A stretch of 64,000 bases of DNA from the NCBI GenBank assembly GCA_964035015.1, contig OZ036000.1, positions 1,362,501-1,426,500 of the forward strand. The letters run 5' to 3'. The position numbers and the translations under genes are program-made. Source of the DNA: Corallium rubrum. Its lineage: Eukaryota; Cnidaria; Anthozoa; Scleralcyonacea; Coralliidae. The notes beneath the pieces were generated by a model. The model searched no databases. It was not told where the DNA came from and saw nothing but the letters and a program-made list of their open reading frames with translations. Below, piece by piece: positions 15,001-26,547 of the stretch. Numbering within the stretch: position 1 is the stretch's first letter; every line of letters starts with the position of its first letter.

Positions 15001-18000
15001 AAAAAAAGTAAAGGGGTTAGCCTTTACTTTTTGACCGATTTTGGTCACTTTTGAAACTTTTGAGTTAGGGTCAAAAACGGTTAAATAAAGTCGTTTTAAA
15101 CCTTCTGTGAAAAGGAGAAGGCTGTATTTTGGCTAAAAATATTGTTTTTGATGTTTTGAAAAAAATCCGGAAAAAAAAAGTAAAGGGGTTAGCCTTTACT
15201 TTTTGACCGATTTTGGTCACTTTTGAAGCTTTTGAGTTAGGGTCAAAAACGGTTAAATAAAGTCGTTTTAAACCTTCTGTGAAAAGGAGAAGGCTGTATT
15301 TTGGCTAAAAATATTGTTTTTGATGTTTTGAAAAAATCCGGAAAAAAAAAGTAAAGGGGTTAGCCTTTACTTTTTGACCGATTTTGGTCACTTTTGAAAC
15401 TTTTGAGTTAGGGTCAAAAACGGTTAAATAAAGTCGTTTTAAACCTTCTGTGAAAAGGAGAAGGCTGTATTTTGGCTAAAAATATTGTTTTTGATGTTTT
15501 GAAAAAAATCCGGAAAAAAAAAGTAAAGGGGTTAGCCTTTACTTTTTGACCGATTTTGGTCACTTTTGAAACTTTTGAGTTAGGGTCAAAAACGGTTAAA
15601 TAAAGTCGTTTTAAACCTTCTGTGAAAAGGAGAAGGCTGTATTTTGGCTAAAAATATTGTTTTTGATGTTTTGAAAAAAATCCGGAAAAAAAAAGTAAAG
15701 GGGTTAGCCTTTACTTTTTGACCGATTTTGGTCACTTTTGAAGCTTTTGAGTTAGGGTCAAAAACGGTTAAATAAAGTCGTTTTAAACCTTCTGTGAAAA
15801 GGAGAAGGCTGTATTTTGGCTAAAAATATTGTTTTTGATGTTTTGAAAAAAATCCGGAAAAAAAAAGTAAAGGGGTTAGCCTTTACTTTTTGACCGATTT
15901 TGGTCACTTTTGAAACTTTTGAGTTAGGGTCAAAAACGGTTAAATAAAGTCGTTTTAAACCTTCTGTGAAAAGGAGAAGGCTGTATTTTGGCTAAAAATA
16001 TTGTTTTTGATGTTTTGAAAAAAATCCGGAAAAAAAAAGTAAAGGGGTTAGCCTTTACTTTTTGACCGATTTTGGTCACTTTTGAAACTTTTGAGTTAGG
16101 GTCAAAAACGGTTAAATAAAGTCGTTTTAAACCTTCTGTGAAAAGGAGAAGGCTGTATTTTGGCTAAAAATATTGTTTTTGATGTTTTGAAAAAATCCGG
16201 AAAAAAAAAGTAAAGGGGTTAGCCTTTACTTTTTGACCGATTTTGGTCACTTTTGAAACTTTTGAGTTAGGGTCAAAAACGGTTAAATAAAGTCGTTTTA
16301 AACCTTCTGTGAAAAGGAGAAGGCTGTATTTTGGCTAAAAATATTGTTTTTGATGTTTTGAAAAAAATCCGGAAAAAAAAAAGTAAAGGGGTTAGCTTTT
16401 TACTTTTTGACCGATTTTGGTCACTTTTGAAACTTTTGAGTTAGGGTCAAAAACGGTTAAATAAAGTCGTTTTAAACCTTCTGTGAAAAGGAGAAGGCTG
16501 TATTTTGGCTAAAAATATTGTTTTTGATGTTTTGAAAAAAATCCGGAAAAAAAAAGTAAAGGGATTAGCCTTTACTTTTTGACCGATTTTGGTCACTTTT
16601 GAAACTTTTGAGTTAGGGTCAAAAACGGTTAAATAAAGTCGTTTTAAACCTCCTGTGAAAAGGAGAAGGCTGTATTTTGGCTAAAAATATTGTTTTTGAT
16701 GTTTTGAAAAAAATCTGGAAAAAAAAAAAGTAAAGGGGTTAGCCTTTACTTTTTGACCGATTTTGGTCACTTTTGAAACTTTTGAGTTAGGGTCAAAAAC
16801 GGTTAAATAAAGTCGTTTTAAACCTTCTGTGAAAAGGAGAAGGCTGTATTTTGGCTAAAAATATTGTTTTTGATGTTTTGAAAAAAATCCGGAAAAAAAA
16901 AGTAAAGGGGTTAGCCTTTACTTTTTGACCGATTTTGGTCACTTTTGAAACTTTTGAGTTAGGGTCAAAAACGGTTAAATAAAGTCGTTTTAAACCTTCT
17001 GTGAAAAGGAGAAGGCTGTATTTTGGCTAAAAATATTGTTTTTGATGTTTTGAAAAAAATCCGGAAAAAAAAAGTAAAGGGGTTAGCCTTTACTTTTTGA
17101 CCGATTTTGGTCACTTTTGAAACTTTTGAGTTAGGGTCAAAAACGGTTAAATAAAGTCGTTTTAAACCTTCTGTGAAAAGGAGAAGGCTGTATTTTGGCT
17201 AAAAATATTGTTTTTGATGTTTTGAAAAAAATCCGGAAAAAAAAAGTAAAGGGGTTAGCCTTTACTTTTTGACCGATTTTGGTCACTTTTGAAGCTTTTG
17301 AGTTAGGGTCAAAAACGGTTAAATAAAGTCGTTTTAAACCTTCTGTGAAAAGGAGAAGGCTGTATTTTGGCTAAAAATATTGTTTTTGATGTTTTGAAAA
17401 AAATCCGGAAAAAAAAAGTAAAGGGGTTAGCCTTTACTTTTTGACCGATTTTGGTCACTTTTGAAGCTTTTGAGTTAGGGTCAAAAACGGTTAAATAAAG
17501 TCGTTTTAAACCTTCTGTGAAAAGGAGAAGGCTGTATTTTGGCTAAAAATATTGTTTTTGATGTTTTGAAAAAAATCCGGAAAAAAAAAGTAAAGGGGTT
17601 AGCCTTTACTTTTTGACCGATTTTGGTCACTTTTGAAGCTTTTGAGTTAGGGTCAAAAACGGTTAAATAAAGTCGTTTTAAACCTTCTGTGAAAAGGAGA
17701 AGGCTGTATTTTGGCTAAAAATATTGTTTTTGATGTTTTGAAAAAAATCCGGAAAAAAAAAGTAAAGGGGTTAGCCTTTACTTTTTGACCGATTTTGGTC
17801 ACTTTTGAAGCTTTTGAGTTAGGGTCAAAAACGGTTAAATAAAGTCGTTTTAAACCTTCTGTGAAAAGGAGAAGGCTGTATTTTGGCTAAAAATATTGTT
17901 TTTGATGTTTTGAAAAAAATCCGGAAAAAAAAAGTAAAGGGGTTAGCCTTTACTTTTTGACCGATTTTGGTCACTTTTGAAACTTTTGAGTTAGGGTCAA

Positions 18001-21000
18001 AAACGGTTAAATAAAGTCGTTTTAAACCTTCTGTGAAAAGGAGAAGGCTGTATTTTGGCTAAAAATATTGTTTTTGATGTTTTGAAAAAAATCCGGAAAA
18101 AAAAAGTAAAGGGGTTAGCCTTTACTTTTTGACCGATTTTGGTCACTTTTGAAGCTTTTGAGTTAGGGTCAAAAACGGTTAAATAAAGTCGTTTTAAACC
18201 TTCTGTGAAAAGGAGAAGGCTGTATTTTGGCTAAAAATATTGTTTTTGATGTTTTGAAAAAAATCCGGAAAAAAAAAGTAAAGGGGTTAGCCTTTACTTT
18301 TTGACCGATTTTGGTCACTTTTGAAGCTTTTGAGTTAGGGTCAAAAACGGTTAAATAAAGTCGTTTTAAACCTTCTGTGAAAAGGAGAGGGCTGTATTTT
18401 GGCTAAAAATAGTTTTTTTTTTGATTTTTTGAAAAAAATCGGGGAAAAAAAAAGTAAAGGGGTTAGCCTTTACTTTCTGACTGATTTTGGTCACTTTTGA
18501 AACGTTTGAATTAGTGTCAAAAACGGTTAAATAAAGTCGTTTTAAAGCTTCTGTGAAAACGAGAAGGCTGTATTTTGGCTAAAAATAGTTTTTTTGATTT
18601 TTTGAAGAAAATCCGGAAAAAAAAAGTAAAGCGGTTAGCCTTTACTTTTTGACCGATTTTGGTCACTTTTGAAACTTTTGAGTTAGGGTCAAAAACGGTT
18701 AAATAAAGTCGTTTTAAACCTTCTGTGAAAAGGAGAAGGCTGTATTTTGGCTAAAAATATTGTTTTTGATGTTTTGAAAAAATCCGGAAAAAAAAAGTAA
18801 AGGGGTTAGCCTTTACTTTTTGACCGATTTTGGTCACTTTTGAAGCTTTTGAGTTAGGGTCAAAAACGGTTAAATAAAGTCGTTTTAAACCTTCTGTGAA
18901 AAGGAGAAGGCTGTATTTTGGCTAAAAATATTGTTTTTGATGTTTTGAAAAAATCCGGAAAAAAAAAGTAAAGGGGTTAGCCTTTACTTTTTGACCGATT
19001 TTGGTCACTTTTGAAACTTTTAAGTTAGGGTCCAAAACGGTTAAATAAAGTCGTTTTAAACCTTCTGTGAAAAGGAGAAGGCTGTATTTTGGCTAAAAAT
19101 ATTGTTTTTGATGTTTTGAAAAAAATCCGGAAAAAAAAAGTAAAGGGGTTAGCCTTTACTTTTTGACCGATTTTGGTCACTTTTGAAACTTTTGAGTTAG
19201 GGTCAAAAACGGTTAAATAAAGTCGTTTTAAACCTTCTGTGAAAAGGAGAAGGCTGTATTTTGGCTAAAAATATTGTTTTTGATGTTTTGAAAAAAATCC
19301 GGAAAAAAAAAGTAAAGGGGTTAGCCTTTACTTTTTGACCGATTTTGGTCACTTTTGAAACTTTTGAGTTAGGGTCAAAAACGGTTAAATAAAGTCGTTT
19401 TAAACCTTCTGTGAAAAGGAGAAGGCTGTATTTTGGCTAAAAATATTGTTTTTGATGTTTTGAAAAAAATCCGGAAAAAAAAAGTAAAGGGGTTAGCCTT
19501 TACTTTTTGACCGATTTTGGTCACTTTTGAAACTTTTGAGTTAGGGTCAAAAACGGTTAAATAAAGTCGTTTTAAACCTTCTGTGAAAAGGAGAAGGCTG
19601 TATTTTGGCTAAAAATATTGTTTTTGATGTTTTGAAAAAAATCCGGAAAAAAAAGAAGAAAGGGATTAGCCTTTACTTTTTGACCGATTTTGGTCACTTT
19701 TGAAACTTTTGAGTTAGGGTCAAAAACGGTTAAATAAAGTCGTTTTAAACCTCCTGTGAAAAGGAGAAGGCTGTATTTTGGCTAAAAATATTGTTTTTGA
19801 TGTTTTGAAAAAAATCCGGAAAAAAAAAAGAAAGGGGTTAGCCTTTACTTTTTGACCGATTTTGGTCACTTTTGAAACTTTTGAGTTAGGGTCAAAAACG
19901 GTTAAATAAAGTCGTTTTAAACCTCCTGTGAAAAGGAGAAGGCTGTATTTTGGCTAAAAATATTGTTTTTGATGTTTTGAAAAAATCCGGAAAAAAAAAG
20001 TAAAGGGGTTAGCCTTTACTTTTTGACCGATTTTGGTCACTTTTGAAACTTTTGAGTTAGGGTCAAAAACGGTTAAATAAAGTCGTTTTAAACCTTCTGT
20101 GAAAAGGAGAAGGCTGTATTTTGGCTAAAAATATTGTTTTTGATGTTTTGAAAAAATCCGGAAAAAAAAAGTAAAGGGGTTAGCCTTTACTTTTTGACCG
20201 ATTTTGGTCACTTTTGAAACTTTTGAGTTAGGGTCAAAAACGGTTAAATAAAGTCGTTTTAAACCTTCTGTGAAAAGGAGAAGGCTGTATTTTGGCTAAA
20301 AATATTGTTTTTGATGTTTTGAAAAAAATCCGGAAAAAAAAAGTAAAGGGGTTAGCCTTTACTTTTTGACCGATTTTGGTCACTTTTGAAACTTTTGAGT
20401 TAGGGTCAAAAACGGTTAAATAAAGTCGTTTTAAACCTTCTGTGAAAAGGAGAAGGCTGTATTTTGGCTAAAAATATTGTTTTTGATGTTTTGAAAAAAT
20501 CCGGAAAAAAAAAGTAAAGGGGTTAGCCTTTACTTTTTGACCGATTTTGGTCACTTTTGAAACTTTTGAGTTAGGGTCAAAAACGGTTAAATAAAGTCGT
20601 TTTAAACCTTCTGTGAAAAGGAGAAGGCTGTATTTTGGCTAAAAATATTGTTTTTGATGTTTTGAAAAAAATCCGGAAAAAAAAAAGTAAAGGGGTTAGC
20701 CTTTACTTTTTGACCGATTTTGGTCACTTTTGAAACTTTTGAGTTAGGGTCAAAAACGGTTAAATAAAGTCGTTTTAAACCTTCTGTGAAAAGGAGAAGG
20801 CTGTATTTTGGCTAAAAATATTGTTTTTGATGTTTTGAAAAAATCCGGAAAAAAAAAAGTAAAGGGGTTAGCCTTTACTTTTTGACCGATTTTGGTCACT
20901 TTTGAAACTTTTGAGTTAGGGTCAAAAACGGTTAAATAAAGTCGTTTTAAACCTTCTGTGAAAAGGAGAAGGCTGTATTTTGGCTAAAAATATTGTTTTT

Positions 21001-23343
21001 GATGTTTTGAAAAATATCCGGAAAAAAAAAGTAAAGGGGTTAGCCTTTACTTTTTGACCGATTTTGGTCACTTTTGAAACTTTTGAGTTAGGGTCAAAAA
21101 CAGTTAAATAAAGTCGTTTTAGAGCTTCTGTGAAAAGGAGAAGGCTGTATTTTGGCTAAAAATATCTTATTTGATTTTTTGAAAAAAATCCGGAAAAAAA
21201 AAGTAAAGGGGTTAGCCTTTACTTTTTGACCGATTTTGGTCACTTTTGAAACTTTTGAGTTAGGGTCAAAAACGGTTAAATAAAGTCGTTTTAAAGCTTC
21301 TGTGAAAAGGAGAAGGCTGTATTTTGGCTAAAAATATTGTTTTTGATGATTTAAAAAAAATCCGGAAAAAAAAAGTAAAGGTGTTAGCCTTTACTTTTTG
21401 ACCGATTTTGGTCACTTTTGAAACTTTTGAGTTAGGGTCAAAAACGGTTAAATAAAGTCGTTTTAAACCTTCTGTGAAAAGGAGAAGGCTGTATTTTGGC
21501 TAAAAATATTGTTTTTTATTTTTTGAAAAAAATCCGGAAATAAAAAGTAAAGGGGTTAGCCTTTACTTTTTGACCGATTTTGGTCACTTTTGAAACTTTT
21601 AAGTTAGGGTCCAAAACGGTTAAATAAAGTCGTTTTAAACCTTCTATGAAAAGAAGAAGCCTGTATTTTGGCTAAAAATATTGTTTTCGATGTTTTAAAA
21701 AAAACTCCGGAAAAAAAAAGTAAAGGGGTTAGCCTTTACTTTTTGACCGATTTTGGTCACTTTTGAAACTTTTGAGTTAGGGTCAAAAACGGTTAAATAA
21801 AGTCGTTTTAAAGCTTCTGTGAAAAGGAGAAGGCTGTATTTTGGCTAAAAATATTGTTTTTGATGTTTTGAAAAAAATACGGAAAAAAAAAAGTAAAGGG
21901 GTTAGCCTTTACTTTTTGACCGATTTTGGTCACTTTTTAAACTTTTGAGTTAGGGTCAAAAACGGTTAAATAAAGTTGTTTTAAACCTTCTGTGAAAAGG
22001 AGAAGGCTGTATTTTGGCTAAAAATATTGTTTTGGATGTTTTGAAAAAAATCCGGAAAAAAAAAGTAAAGGGGTGTTAGCCTTTACTTTTTGACCGATTT
22101 TGGTCACTTTTGAAACTTTTGCGTTAGGGTCAAAAACGGTTAAATAAAGTCGTTTTAAACCTTCTGTGAGAAGGAGAAGGCTGTATTTTGGCTAAAAATA
22201 TTGTTTTTGATGTTTTGAAAAAAACTCCGGAAAAAAAAAGTAAAGGGGTTAGCCTTTACTTTTTGACCGATTTTGGTCACTTTTGAAACTTTTGAGTTAG
22301 GGTCAAAAACGGTTAGATAAAGTCGTTTTAAACATTCTGTGAAAAGGAGAAGGCTGTATTTTGGCTAAAAATATTGTTTTTGATGTTTTGAAAAAAATCC
22401 GGAAAAAAAAAAGTAAAGGGGTTAGCCTTTACTTTTTGACCGATTTTGGTCACTTTTGAAGCTTTTGAGTTAGGGTCAAAAACGGTTAAATAAAGTCGTT
22501 TTAAACCTTCTGTGAAAAGGAGAAGGCTGTATTTTGGCTAAAAATATTGTTTTTGATGTTTTGAAAAAAATCCGGAAAAAAAAAGTAAAGGGGTTAGCCT
22601 TTACTTTTTGACCGATTTTGGTCACTTTTGAAACTTTTGAGTTAGGGTCAAAAACGGTTAAATAAAGTCGTTTTAAACCTTCTGTGAAAAGGAGAAGGCC
22701 GTATTTTGGCTAAAAATATTTTTTCTGATTTTTTGAAAAAAATTCGGGAAAAAAAAGTAAAGGGGTTAACCTTTACTTTTTGACCGATTTTGGTCACTTT
22801 TGAAACTTTTGAGTTAGGGTCAAAAACGGTTAAATAAAGTCGTTTTAAACCTTCTGTGAAAAGGAGAAGGCTGTATTTTGGCTAAAAATATTGTTTTTGA
22901 TGTTTTGAAAAAAATCCGGAAAAAAAAAGAAAGGGATTAGCCTTTACTTTTTGACCGATTTTGGTCACTTTTGAAACTTTTGAGTTAGGGTCAAAAACGG
23001 TTAAATAAAGTCGTTTTAACCTCTGTGAAAAGGAGAAGGCTGTATTTTGGCTAAAAATATTGTTTTTGATGTTTTGAAAAAAATCCGGAAAAAAAAAGAA
23101 AGGGATTAGCCTTTACTTTTTGACCGATTTTGGTCACTTTTGAAACTTTTGAGTTAGGGTCAAAAACGGTTAAATAAAGTCGTTTTAAACCTTCTGTGAA
23201 AAGGAGAAGGCTATATTTTGGCTAAAAAATTTTTTTTGATGTTTTGAAAAAAATCTCGGAAAAAAAAGTAAAGGGGTTAGCCTTTACTTTTTGACCGATT
23301 TTGGTCACTTTTTTGAGTTAGGGTCAAAAACGGTTAAATAAAT
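1..23343 (+). repeat. Satellite DNA array, about 171-bp monomer, head to tail
   Basis: A near-perfect tandem array enters from outside the window. Successive GAGTTAGGG landmarks lie at 2, 173 and 346, so the monomer is about 171-173 bp and roughly 136 copies are present. Each monomer holds a hairpin-forming dyad (AAAAGTAAAGG, loop GGTTAG, CCTTTACTTTT), a second small dyad (GACC, GATTTT, GGTC), and one TTAGGG. Most variation is in A-run length and a few diagnostic substitutions. Degenerate monomers occur near 950-1020 and 18400-18620. No open frame of note crosses it. The length is close to a nucleosome repeat, which is common for centromeric or heterochromatic satellites, but function cannot be read from sequence. 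Confidence 0.97.
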
Positions 23344-23352
23344 TCTTTTAAA

Positions 23353-23532
23353 TTGATCAATTCATTTGATGAACTTCCTGTTTATTATTGCTAAACTTCC
23401 TGTTTTGAATTTGATTGGTTCCTAGTTTTTGAATAACCAATAAGGAAAAGGATTATTTGCCAAACACCAATCAAATTCAAAACAGAATTCAAAACGGAAG
23501 TTTAGCAATATTTTCATCAAATGAATTGTTCA
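23353..23532. repeat. Hairpin spacer at satellite inversion point
   Basis: This is non-satellite DNA between the forward and inverted arrays. Its ends are imperfect inverted repeats: TTGATCAATTCATTTGATGAA on the left and the complement of TTCATCAAATGAATTGTTCAA on the right. The inner arms also match (CTAAACTTCCTGTTTTGAAT and its complement). It could be a foldback MITE that inserted into the array or the scar of an inversion. About 60 bp of unassigned sequence follows before the inverted satellite starts. Confidence 0.7.
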
Positions 23533-23590
23533 ACGTGAGGAATACAACTGCACAATTATTTTAGGAACGCTTCTATTGCCACGACAGTAA

Positions 23591-25085
23591 AATAAAAAAA
23601 ATTTTTTTAGCCCAAATGCAGCCTTCGCCTTTTCACAGAAGGTCGAAAAAGACTGTATTTAACCGTTTTTGACCCTAATTCGAAAGTTTCATAAGTGACG
23701 AAAATCGATCAAAAAGTAAAGTCTACCCCATTTACTTTTTTTTCCGGATTTTTTTCAAAACATCAAAAACAATATTTTTTGCCAAAATACAGCCTTTTCC
23801 CTTTTACAGAAGATCTAAAAAGTCTTTATGTAACCGTTTTTTGACCCTAACTCAAAAGTTTCGAAAGCGACCAAATTCGGTCAAAAAGTAAAGGCTAACC
23901 CCCTTTACTTTTTTTTTCCCGGATTTTTTTCAAAACATCAAAAACAATATTTTTAGCCAAAATACAGGCTTCTCCTTTTCACAGAAGGTTTAAAACGACT
24001 TTATTTAACCATTTTTGACCCTAACTCAAAAGTTTCAAAAGTGACCAAAATCGGTCAAAAAGTAAAGGCTACCCCATTTACTTTTTTTTCCGGATTTTTT
24101 TCAAAACATCAAAAACAATATTTTTAGCCAAAATACAGGCTTCTCCTTTTCACAGAAGGTTTAAAACGACTTTATTTAACCGTTTTTGATGTCCCTAACT
24201 CAAAAGTTTCGAAAGTGACCAAATTCGGTCAAAAAGTAAAGGCTAACCCCTTTACTTTTTTTTTCCCGGATTTTTTTCAAAAGATCAAAAACAATATTTT
24301 TAGCCAAAATACAGGCTTCTCCTTTTCACAGAAGGTTTAAAACGACTTTATTTAACCATTTTTGACCCTAACTCAAAAGTTTCAAAAGTGACCAAAATCG
24401 GTCAAAAAGTAAAGGCTACCCCATTTACTTTTTTTTCCGGATTTTTTTCAAAACATCAAAAACAATATTTTTAGCCAAAATACAGGCTTCTCCTTTTCAC
24501 AGAAGGTTTAAAACGACTTTATTTAACCATTTTTGACCCTAACTCAAAAGTTTCAAAAGTGACCAAAATCGGTCAAAAAGTAAAGGCTACCCCATTTACT
24601 TTTTTTTCCGGATTTTTTTCAAAACATCAAAAACAATATTTTTAGCCAAAATACAGGCTTCTCCTTTTCACAGAAGGTTTAAAACGACTTTATTTAACCG
24701 TTTTTGATGTCCCTAACTCAAAAGTTTCGAAAGTGACCAAATTCGGTCAAAAAGTAAAGGCTAACCCCTTTACTTTTTTTTTCCCGGATTTTTTTCAAAA
24801 CATCAAAAACAATATTTTTAGCCAAAATACAGGCTTCTCCTTTTCACAGAAGGTTTAAAACGACTTTATTTAACCATTTTTGACCCTAACTCAAAAGTTT
24901 CAAAAGTGACCAAAATCGGTCAAAAAGTAAAGGCTACCCCCTTCACTTCTTTTCCCCGGATTTTTTTCAAAAAATGAAAAAAATAATTTTTAGCCAGAAT
25001 AAAGCCTTCTCCTTTTCACAGAAGGTTTAAAACGACTTTATTTAACCGTTAACGGTCAAAAAGTAAAGGCTAAGCCCTTTACATT
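23591..25085 (-). repeat. Satellite array in inverted orientation
   Basis: About nine copies of the same monomer run in the opposite direction, readable as GCCTTCTCCTTTTCACAGAAGG-like units on the plus strand. These copies are more diverged than the forward array. They show a local three-monomer period: the variant TTTTTGATGTCCCTAACT occurs at about 24184 and again about 517 bp later. The array decays at 25040-25085 into non-satellite sequence, so this is the true edge of the block on this side. Confidence 0.93.
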
Positions 25086-25415
25086 TTTATAGGAATACTG
25101 CATATGGTACATATATTTTAAAAACATTACTGTATATATTTCTGGAAACAATATTTCAATAATGTGAAACTGGTCTGGTTATATGACAAGGAATATAATG
25201 TACAGGATTTAGAGGATCATCACCAAGCTGCCCGAAGTTCGTTAAGCACCAACACAAAGAATATTTAAAACTATGCCAATCAAGTACTGTGGACTTAGGT
25301 TTGGTGTTTTGGGACATTTGTTGCTAATGGGATTAGCGGATGAAATAACAGCACAAAAACGTAGTTTCCAAGGAACTCCTGACCATTGTATTCTGCAATA
25401 TTTATGGCAAAGCTA
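25086..25415. other. Unassigned flank between satellite and AAGG array
   Basis: This is AT-rich single-copy-looking DNA. The stretch 25270-25415 runs into TAATAAATGGATGGATGG and so looks like the 3' end of a retroposon followed by its simple-repeat tail. I could not match it to a LINE family, and no intact gene is visible. Confidence 0.3.
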
Positions 25416-25959
25416 ATAAATGGATGGATGGATGGAAGGAAGGAAAGGAAGGAAGGAAGGAAGGAAGGAAGGAAGGAAGGAAGGAAGGAAGGAAGGAAGG
25501 AAGGGAAGGAAGGAAGGAAGGACAGACGGACGGACGGAAGGAAGGAAGGAAGGAAGGAAGGAAGGAAGGAAGGAAGGAAGGAAGGAAGGAAGGAAGGAAG
25601 GAAAGAAAGAAAGAAAGAGGACAGGAAAGGAAGGAAGGAAGGAAGGAAAGAGGACAGGAAAGGAAGGAAGGAAGGAAGGAAGGAAGCAAGGAAGGAAGGA
25701 AGGAGAAAGAGGAAGGAAGGAGAGGAAAAGAAGAAGGAAGGAATGAGGGAAGGAATAGAGGAAGGAAGGAAAGAGAGAAAGAAAGAGAGGAAGGAAGGAT
25801 GGATGAAAGGAAGGAAAGAAGAGAGGAAAAGAGAAAGGAAGGAAGGAGGGAAGGAATAGAGGAAGGAAGGAAAGAAAGAGGACAGGAAGTAAGGAGGGAA
25901 GGAAGGAAGGAAGGAAGGAAGGAAGGAAGGAAGGAAGGAAGGAAGGAAGGAAGGAAGGA

Positions 25960-26038
<79 letters not shown>

Positions 26039-26239
26039 GAAGTAAGGAATGGAGGAAGGAAGGAATGGAGGGAAGGAGGGAGGGAGGGAGGGAGGGAGGA
26101 AGGAAGGAAGGAAGGAAGGAAGGAAGGAAGGAAGGAAGGAAGGAAGGAAGGAAGGAAGGAAGAGAGGAAGGAAGGAATAAAGAGAGGAAGGAAGGAAGGA
26201 AGGAAGGAAAGAAGGTAGGTAGGAGGGAAGGAAGGAAGG
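25416..26239. repeat. (AAGG)n tetranucleotide array
   Basis: GGAA/GGAT units run for about 820 bp with blocks of AAAG and GGGA. The array is open in several frames on both strands, which gives long Lys/Glu/Gly or Phe/Leu/Pro/Ser reading frames that are artefacts. A similar array in the complementary orientation lies at 36268-36675. Confidence 0.97.
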
Positions 26240-26547
26240 ATTTTATTGGCTAAACAATACATCATTTTAACTAGCGTGATCGGTGACCCCATTTGGGTGG
26301 TGAAAAAATATGAAATGTTTGAATAAGAATAGATTTGAATTCCCATAGGATAAGGATTGTGCACCAATATGGCTGCCATTTCATTGTTTCTGTGCATCAA
26401 TATGGCCACTGTGAGATATGAAACCAAAAATTAATGGGAATAGATGTCCCAATACACTCCACCTAAATCTGCAGTAACTAGCCATTACAATTTTTGTTCT
26501 GGTTGGACTCAAATTAGGTGATCTGTGAAATAATCTCCAATATTCAG

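Noticed and set aside
1-25085. CRISPR array or telomere
   Set aside because: The repeats are contiguous 171-bp monomers without spacers, in animal DNA. One TTAGGG per unit is not a telomeric tract.
25386-26427. Lys/Glu/Arg/Gly-rich and Phe/Leu/Pro/Ser-rich open frames
   Set aside because: Artefacts of the AAGG array, open on both strands.
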